A stretch of 64,000 bases of DNA from Viola odorata (lineage: Eukaryota; Streptophyta; Magnoliopsida; Malpighiales; Violaceae): contig OY829544.1 in assembly GCA_963691705.1 (NCBI GenBank), positions 34,865,917-34,929,916 on the forward strand, read 5' to 3'. The notes under the pieces are model-generated. The model did no database searches. It was not told the DNA's origin and was given only the letters and a program-made list of their open reading frames with translations. Position 1 is the first letter of the stretch. The number at the start of each line of letters is the position of its first letter. Positions 57,295-64,000 of this stretch are shown one piece after another. The position numbers and the translations under genes were made by a program.

Positions 57295-57906
57295 TGGCAG
57301 CCTCACAAGTGGCCAGCGCCATTCCTTGGCCCTCAATTCAAGCAATCCGGCCAAGGGTAGAATGGCAATTTTACCCTTGGATTTTCAGCTATAAATAGAC
57401 GCTTTCATTTCCGTTAGAAGATGTTTTTTTATGATTGATATTTCTCATGCTTTAAGCCAACTTTTAGTTTAAATTATCTTGTAATTTCTTGCTCTCGTAG
57501 TTTCTTTCTTTCCCTAAATTTCTTGTAATCTTTCGGTCTTAAACTAGCATTTTCATTGCCAGTTTGAGTTCGATCTTTCAAGTATATTCAATATAGAAAG
57601 GTTGCTCGTTCTAGTTAACGAAAGGGTTTTCTCGAATTTACTTGCCCATTTAATTTTCCCATCTTTCACGTCTAAAATTCCCAATTCAAGAACCATTGAT
57701 CTTGAATCAAAATTCCATTCTTTTCCACGAACCTCTCTAATATTCCTCCATATTTCTAACATAATTCCCCACTGCGCTTATCTCCTAAATTCATTCCAAA
57801 ATACCTGGTTTTCGAATTTCATCAAGAACACCATAATCCTTCATTATCTGAGCCATCCCCAATCGAGACTAGTTCCTTGCAAATTCAACATTGAAGGATC
57901 TTAATA
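56888..57906 (+). repeat. 3' LTR of element C (1019 bp)
   Basis: It starts TGATACGATC, encodes the tail of integrase, has TATAAATA at about 57391-57398, and ends CTTAATA (CA changed to TA). The next bases, GTTAG, belong to element D and would be the target duplication. Confidence 0.8.
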
Positions 57907-59982
57907 GTTAGCCACTACATTCTCCTTGCCTTGTTTGTACTTGATGGTGTAGGAAAAAGCCTCTAGAAATTTCATCCATTTCGCATGCCTTTTGTTGAGC
58001 TTGGCTTGACCTTGGAGGAACTTCAAGCTCAAATGATCCGTGTGGATAACGAATTGGTTTGGCAACAAATAATGCTCCCATACCATGAGTGACCTTACTA
58101 ACGCGTAGAGCTCCCGATCATACGTCGAATAGTTGAGTTGGGCGTTGTTTAGCTTCTCACTAAAGTAGGCGATGGGTCGGCCCTCTTGGGTTAGGGCAGC
58201 TCTTATGCCAATCCTGCTTGCGTCACACTCTAATTCAAAGGCTTTGGTGAAGTCCAGTAGCGCTAGCACGGGTGATCGCATAAGCCTTTCTTTAAGTTCC
58301 TTGAAGGCCTCCTTTTGCCTCTCTCCCCATTCAAAGACCACATTTTTCTTGGTGAGTTCATTGAGGGGTACTGCTACTATTGAGAAGTTAGGCACAAAGC
58401 GGCAATAAAAACTCGCTAGGCCATGGAAAGACCTCACCTCACTAGCATTCTAGGGGCTAGGCCACTCTCCGATGGCTTTTACCTTTTCCTCATCGACTTG
58501 CACACCGCTTACACTTACAACAAAGCCAAGAAAGTGTACTCGGTCCAAGAAAAACGCACATTTAATAAGTTTAGCATATAGTTGGTGTATGCGCAAGGTG
58601 TCAAGTATGCTACGTAAGTGAAATGCATGTTTTTCAAGAGAAAGGCTATATACAAGGATGTCATCAAAATAAACTACCACGTATTTACCAATGAATTCGC
58701 GCAAGACATAATTCATTAACCTCATGAAATTACTAGGAGCATTGGAAAGACCGAATGGCATTACCATCCATTCGTACAAACTGTGTTTGGTCTTAAAAGC
58801 GGTTTTCCACTCGTCTCCTTCGTGCATTCGAATCTGGTGGTATCCACTCATGAGATCAATCTTGGAGTACACCTTACTCCCGCTTAGCTCATCTAGCATG
58901 TCATCAAGGCGTGGAATGGGGTGCATATATCTCACTGTGATTTTGTTGATGGCTCAGCAATCAACATACATTCTCCATGAGTCATCCTTCTTTGGCACTA
59001 GCAACACGGGCACTGCACAAGGGGACTTACTCTCCTTGATGTAGCCTTTGCTTAATAAATCGTCAACTTGCCTTTGAAGCTCTTTTGTCTCCTCAGAATT
59101 GCATCGGTAGGCCGGCCTATTTGGTAACGCCGCGCCCGGGACTAGGTCTATTCGGTGTTCTATCCTACGGATGGGAGGGAGTCCACTAGGTATCTCCGAT
59201 GGGAAAACATCATCATATTCCTGCAAAAAGGAAACAATTTGACTTGGTAGAGTAGAAGGGGGGTTAGTCAAAACATTCAAACAATGCGCCTTGTATCGAA
59301 ACACAAGACACATCTTATTAGTCATAAGCGCTCGCCTCACATCTTTACTCTTCGCCAAAATGCTCAATAGTTTAGGTTCACTCTCTCTACCATGCTTGCT
59401 TTTGTCATGGCGTGTTTTTAACTCACCACTCACATTTTTCACTCCACTCCTCTCTCACACTTTTCTTCTTAATTGGAACTCAGCGCTTGTCTTTTCTATG
59501 CGCAATTGGTTTTCACAGACTTGCGAGGGCGAAAGAGGAAGAATGTTGAACTTCTTGCCAAGGTGGGTTAGGCAGAGTTGGTTGGTTCGGCCATCATATA
59601 CCACCCACCTATCAAATTTCCATGGGTGGCCAAGGATGAGGTGACTCACATCCATGGGGACCACGTCACATAACCGCTCATCTTCATAACCACCTAGTTT
59701 GAAAGCAACTAACACTTGCTCCTTTACCTTCACTTCACCGTGGTCATTAAACCAATGCAAAGAGTAGGGCTTGGGGTATGGTGATGTAGGCAATCCAAGC
59801 TTGTTCACTAGAAGGTGGCTCGCCACATCTACTACACTTCCATTGTCTACAATAAGCGACGCCACTTCGCCTTTGATCTTACACCTAGAATGGAATAGGT
59901 TTTCCCCTTGTTCCTCACACACGGCCTCTCCCTTGGCTAGAGCATTCAGGCTCCATCTCACAACTAGTGTCATAGCCGCCAC
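57907..59982 (-). pseudogene. Protease, RT and RNase H of element D
   Basis: One frame from 59982 down with stops at 59455, 58954 and 58450. Seen: protease (VDNGSVVDVAS), LILGHPWKFDR, RT ([23 protein letters not shown] near 58670), RNase H ([32 protein letters not shown]). At 58954 the frame reads DC-stop-AINK where RT normally has CRAINK, so CGA became TGA. It ends at the C insertion at 57907. Confidence 0.8.
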
Positions 59983-61594
59983 CGGTATGACTTCCTCTTC
60001 ACTACTCTCGGATTCTTCCTTCTCCCCTCTTTCCTCACCTCCATCCTTCTCATTCTCACTCTCGGTCTCATAATGGCCCTCTCGGATGACTACTACTCTC
60101 CGATTAGGACATTACGAGGAAATATGACCTCTCCCGTGGATTTTGAAACACTCAATGTTAAAAGAGAATTTTCTTGGTTCACTCGGTTTGGTACTAGGGT
60201 TGGATGGGTTGCTTTTGGTGTAAGGAGAGTATGGTTTTGGGTTGGTTGTCTCGGTTTTGGGGGTTGGAGAGGTTTTAGTGTCTTTTGGTGTAGGTTGGTC
60301 CTTGGAGTAGGGTTTCCAAGGGGGTCTAGGGTTTGATGAGTAGGGTTGGAGTGTGTTTCAGCTTGGGTAGGTCTTCTTTTTTGAGGTCTCGTGTGCCTCC
60401 ACCTTTAGAGCATAATGAAGCATAGGTTGTAATTGATCAAAATCTTTAAGCTCGAGTTTGTATCTAACCTTTTCATTGACACCATTGAGGAATCGTGCAA
60501 TAGTGATCTCCTCACTCTCCTCGGTGTCGATCTTTGTAAGAAGCTCTTCCAAGTCATTGAAATATTCACCAACTGATTTGGCGCCTTGCCTAAGACCTTG
60601 CAACTTGTTTAGCAACTCCTGTTTGTAGTTGGCGGGCACAAACCTTACTCGCATAACTTGCTTCATCTCCTCCCAAGTAGAAATGGTATTTACCGCTCCT
60701 CTCTCCCAACATACCTTCTCCCACCAACTAATGGCGTAGCCATCAAATTCCATGACCGCTAGTTTGATTTTCTTATCTTCGGAATAACGGTGGCAATGAA
60801 AAATTTCGTAGGATTTTACCTTCCCGCTTAAGATACTCTGATGGATCAGTGTTGCCTGCAAAGGTGGGGATTTGTACCTTGATCCCACTTAGGTTGTCAT
60901 CATCCCTAGGCTCTTGCGGTCTCCTAAAGTGCTCGCCAAAAGGTGGCACTCGTCCTTGCGGTCGTCGTCCCTTGTCTTGTCTATCAAGCTCTTCGAAGTC
61001 ATCATTAGCTTCTTCATAAGTATCTTCATAGAACTCACATGATTGGTAAGGTGTGGTGCTCGCATGATAATAAGGGACTATGGGGTGGCTGCTGGATGCT
61101 TGGTTGCGCCGCCTATTTTGGACCGAGGTCATATTGTGACATTGTGGCACCGTTAGACCTTGCTTGCCAGGAGAGTACTTATCCCGGATGGTCCTCATTT
61201 GGCCTTCTGCCATGGCAAGTTTAGGAGAAGGGACTTGCTTTCGAGACCCCGTTGTGAGTACATGTAGGAAGCCTCGATTGGCTGCCTTCTTGTGCTCCTC
61301 TCCCGACTGACCACCTGCCTCATCTTCGCTCTCTCGGCCTTCTTCCTCGGTCTCACAAGTGATTTGCTCCTTGTACGACTCATCATAAGACTTAAGGGGT
61401 AGCTTGTGGGGAAGAATAGGGGGGGAGGTGTCAGAGAACTTGACCCCTCTTCAGTCACCGGTTTTGATAGCCTCCTCTAGTAAGACTTGGCGCACATTGG
61501 ACTTGGCCATTGCTAGACTCATTTCAGCTAGGGAAGTAAGGATTTGGCCAAGGGTATCAGTCGTTCTCCTCCTACTAGACTCGGTACTAGACAT
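59983..61594 (-). pseudogene. Gag of element D (broken)
   Basis: Start ATG 61594 (MSSTESSRRRTTDTL). A stop lies near 61450 and a frameshift near 60830; the gag domain follows (60380-60800: SWWEKV, RFVPANYKQEL, RFLNGVNEK). The zinc knuckle near 60120-60150 reads CFKIHGRGH with a stop before its last Cys, so it is doubly damaged. A Glu/Ser-rich acidic stretch leads to protease. Confidence 0.7.
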
Positions 61595-62631
61595 ACTTTG
61601 GTCCGATATTTTAATTCAAAAGTACTTGCACACTTCAACAAATGTTAGCAAATAAACTCTCCCTCACGTGTTTAAACACTCATGTTTAAATCACTCGCGA
61701 AAGACAAGCTCACAATCGCTCAACTTCTACCTTTCGTGTACCTGCACACTTAAACAAAGGTTAGGAAATAAATTCTCTCCCTCGTGCGTTTTAATACTCG
61801 TGTTTTTAACACTCGAAAAATTCGCACTCCCAAATCTCTCAAGTTCGCATATTCCAAAAATACGTACATTAAACCACAACAACCAGCAATCTTCAGGCTC
61901 AATCACAAGGACTCGATCAAAAAGGCTAGGGGATGGAGTACAAGACAACTCGGTTTGGAAAGAAAACAATTTGGACGATAGAATGAGTATACACTCTCCT
62001 TAACAAACAAACACAAGCACACTTCAATTGTTTTACACAAGTCAAAGAACTACACAAACGATCACAATGCTCTTGGCACCACTTTGCCAATTCAATTCTC
62101 AATTCAATATATAATTTTTTTTTGAATTTCTTTTTCTTTTCTTTCTTTTTTTTTTGTTTTCAAAAGGCAAGTAGCACAAGTGAAAATGTGTGTGACAAGT
62201 AGTTCAAGTTGAAGTGTGTGTGACAAGTAGTTCAGATGTGAGGTGTATGACACGTAGTTCAAAAGAAGATTTTGTGCAAAATATCTATGTGAAACTTCTA
62301 AGGGAAGCTAAGCAAATATCAAAGAGAAGACTTCTAGGTTAAGTTAGGTTAATACTTGGCTAAGAATGAAGGGATGTGGCCGGCCTTGTTGTTCATCAAA
62401 TAGGATGAGTACAAACACAATATGTCCTAAGTAATCATTGGAAACAAGATCAAACCACCTCAAAATTGGCAAAACCTAAAAATCGCTAAAAAAAATTAAC
62501 AACCTTTATAGTATCGGGAAAAAGATTTCTACGGATGAAATCAAAATTTTTAAAAAGTAGATCTAGATGATTTCTATGGATCAGAAAGATGAATACTCAC
62601 TCGGAGGGCAGCCAAATGCTCCGCTACCACT
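61595..62631 (-). other. Leader and PBS of element D
   Basis: The PBS TGGTAGCGGAGCATTT is at 62629-62614 (minus strand). A GTGCAG|GTACAC splice acceptor at 61742 equals that before gag in C. A T-rich/A-rich tract lies at 62110-62160. No other gene is seen. Confidence 0.6.
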
Positions 62632-63560
62632 TGATACGATCAAGCCTAGGGTAAGGAGGCTCGATTGTATTTGAAGCTTGGAGGATCTAGCCCGGAGGGA
62701 GGTTTGTTCGACAAGAACTAAGGAGAATGAAAGGAGCTGGATGCGGAATGAGTTGGATGCAGCGGATGGATGAATAATACTCTGGAACTTGAAGATCACC
62801 AGTAGAACGGCAAAAGAAAACAAGTATAGATCTTAATATACAAAAACAGCCAATATTCGGTACAAGCTTTGATTTTCCCAAAGAAATATAGGGAGGAGTA
62901 ATCTCACTCAAGCTATCTTTCTTAAGGAAGAAGATGAGTTTTAGGGTGAAAGAGAAGGAGAAAATTCACTTAACAAATTCACCCAACTAAAAACTAATGA
63001 AGAAATATGAAAGACATTAGCTATTTATAGTAAAATGCAAAAAGACCTAGAAAAGACAAGTGGGCGGCTAGGGTTTGGTGCTGGCGGTATGCCGCTAGCC
63101 AAGCACTCACTCTGGCGATATGCCGCCAACCTTTAAGCTCCCAATTAAATGGTCATTACCGAAGCTAACGGCATGGCACCTGGCTTCTGGCGGTATGCCG
63201 CTAGCCTAGCCCTCACTCTGGCGGTATGCCACCAGCCCTTAAGTTCCCAATTTAATGGCCAATGCCGAAGCTAACGGCATGTCGTCTAGCTCCTGACGGT
63301 ATGCCGCCAGCTACGACCTCAAATGACTCAGACGTTGAATTCCCCAAAATCCAAGGGCATGGGTTTGCACTTGTTTCTTCCTAGTGTGTAATCATCATGA
63401 CGACCTTCTCTATGACTTGAGATGGCTCCTTACTTGTCTCGGCTTTAATCCACAAAGCTAACTTCTTCACCATGCTATGCGTGATTGACCCTTGCATGGG
63501 CACGGTGTCTTCGGCCTCCAGGTTAGGTGTAGGGGTCATGGTCATGAACACGTCATCGAT
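62632..63560 (-). repeat. 5' LTR of element D (outer end uncertain)
   Basis: The inner end is sharp: on the minus strand ...GATCGTATCA precedes the PBS by two bases. The TATAAATAGC box is at 63020-63029 (minus strand). On the minus strand around 63450-63560 a coding-like tail (MQGSITHSMVKKL) fits the integrase tail found in other CRM LTRs. I cannot place the outer boundary. Confidence 0.55.
63082..63312. repeat. 105-bp repeats with near-palindromic CTGGCGGTATGCCGCYAG boxes
   Basis: Units start at 63082, 63187 and 63293 (third partial). Each full unit has two near-palindromes (CTGGCGG-TATG-CCGCCAG type). More copies lie at about 63731 and 63783 in inverse orientation. Confidence 0.75.
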
Positions 63561-63692
63561 GATGTGTTCATGGACCCCTTTGAAATCCACGAGCTCACGA
63601 GCGTGTGTACATAAAGTCAAGACGCGTCTAACCATAGCAAGGCATGAGGACACCTTATCGGAGGCTGAAAGACACGCGCGGAGTCCGCGCAA

Positions 63693-64000
63693 ACACTACG
63701 CGAAGTGTCGAGCCAACCATGAAGATTGCATCTGGCGGCATACCTCTAGGAATTGGATACTTTAGGGCGATTTGGAACGAAGCTAGCGGCATACCGCTAG
63801 CCACCGAGAGGGATGTTTTTGTGTCATTGTTTGTAGGGTTTTTGAAGGGCAAACTTGTCATATATGCCCATTTCTTGTAACCTAGTATAAATAGGTAGCT
63901 TCATGTACATTTACATTTAGCTTTGGATGATGAATATAGATTAAGGTTGAGTTTTCTCCTTCATTATTCATTCATCCTTGGTTCACCCTCCTTGAGAGAG
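63693..64000 (+). repeat. Probable start of another CRM-type LTR, plus strand, running off the edge
   Basis: It has inverted copies of the palindromic boxes (63731, 63783), TATAAATA at 63886-63893, and TTTTCTCCTTC sequence similar to that after the TATA box of D's LTR. No boundary can be placed. Confidence 0.4.

Larger units (their letters stand above)
57907..62631 (-). mobile_element. CRM-like element D, 5' portion
   Basis: In its own direction: PBS (62629-62614), leader, gag, protease, RT and most of RNase H, cut at ...GKENVVA by the insertion of C. Its integrase would lie left of the window. It is the oldest layer of the nest. Confidence 0.8.

Noticed and set aside
60073..60336. 87-codon plus-strand frame, Gly/Trp/Phe-rich
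   Set aside because: It is the reverse of the Pro/Thr-rich gag linker of D.
62063..62085. TGGTGCCAAGAGC on the minus strand as a primer binding site
   Set aside because: No LTR end precedes it; the TGGTAGCGGAGC at 62618-62629 follows a GTATCA LTR end and matches the PBS of C.
63381..63692. 103-codon minus-strand frame as a host gene
   Set aside because: Its C-terminal part resembles the integrase tail found in CRM-type LTRs; no promoter, introns or known domain support a separate gene.

Overview
The window is plant nuclear DNA made almost entirely of Ty3/gypsy LTR retrotransposons inserted into one another. I see no host gene, tRNA or rRNA. Evidence for a flowering plant: Tat-lineage pol with two RNase H domains, an Ogre-type pol intron, CRM-type chromovirus pol whose frame runs into its own 3' LTR, canonical plant introns in antisense genes, and TATAAATA promoters. 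CRM-type elements and deep nesting suggest a centromeric or pericentromeric position; that is inference, and I cannot name the species.

Order of nesting, oldest outward. D, a CRM-like element on the minus strand (57907 to about 63560), is cut in its RNase H region by C, a CRM-like element on the plus strand. C is seen in three pieces: 27895-31060 (part of the 5' LTR, leader, gag), 33069-33192 (start of protease) and 53581-57906 (rest of pol, 3' LTR). C is interrupted by (i) a Tat element A' in its 5' LTR (16594-27894, running off the left edge), (ii) a solo Ogre-like LTR at 31061-33068, and (iii) a Tat element B on the minus strand (33193-53575, TSD GTCGA on both sides). A' is itself split in its RT by an Ogre-like element A (1-16593; gag, protease, intron, pol, long repeat-filled 3' UTR and a 3.9-kb 3' LTR). 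B contains a small non-autonomous Tat-type element E (37755-42145, TSD GTCAT) and a CRM-like solo LTR H (49077-50083).

The most unusual content is a set of four genes, called here G1 to G4, lying antisense to gag-pol between pol and the 3' LTR of both A' (20236-27143, minus strand) and B (33572-44817, plus strand). Order, orientation and most intron positions agree in the two diverged copies. G1 and G2 look like the 'putative gypsy type transposon' (Transposase_28-like) family fused to coiled coils. G3 and G4 are small proteins I do not recognise. Antisense extra ORFs are known in Tat/Retand elements; a four-gene, intron-bearing, separately promoted cassette is the part that deserves attention.

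All gag-pol units here are broken by stops, frameshifts or deletions, mostly C-to-T type changes. LTR divergence counted by eye (E about 1%, B about 5%, C about 6%) agrees with the nesting order. Other notable structures are a hairpin-forming tandem array inside the Ogre LTR with compensating stem changes, a non-purine block where the polypurine tract should be in A' and E, and a long perfect hairpin in the solo LTR.
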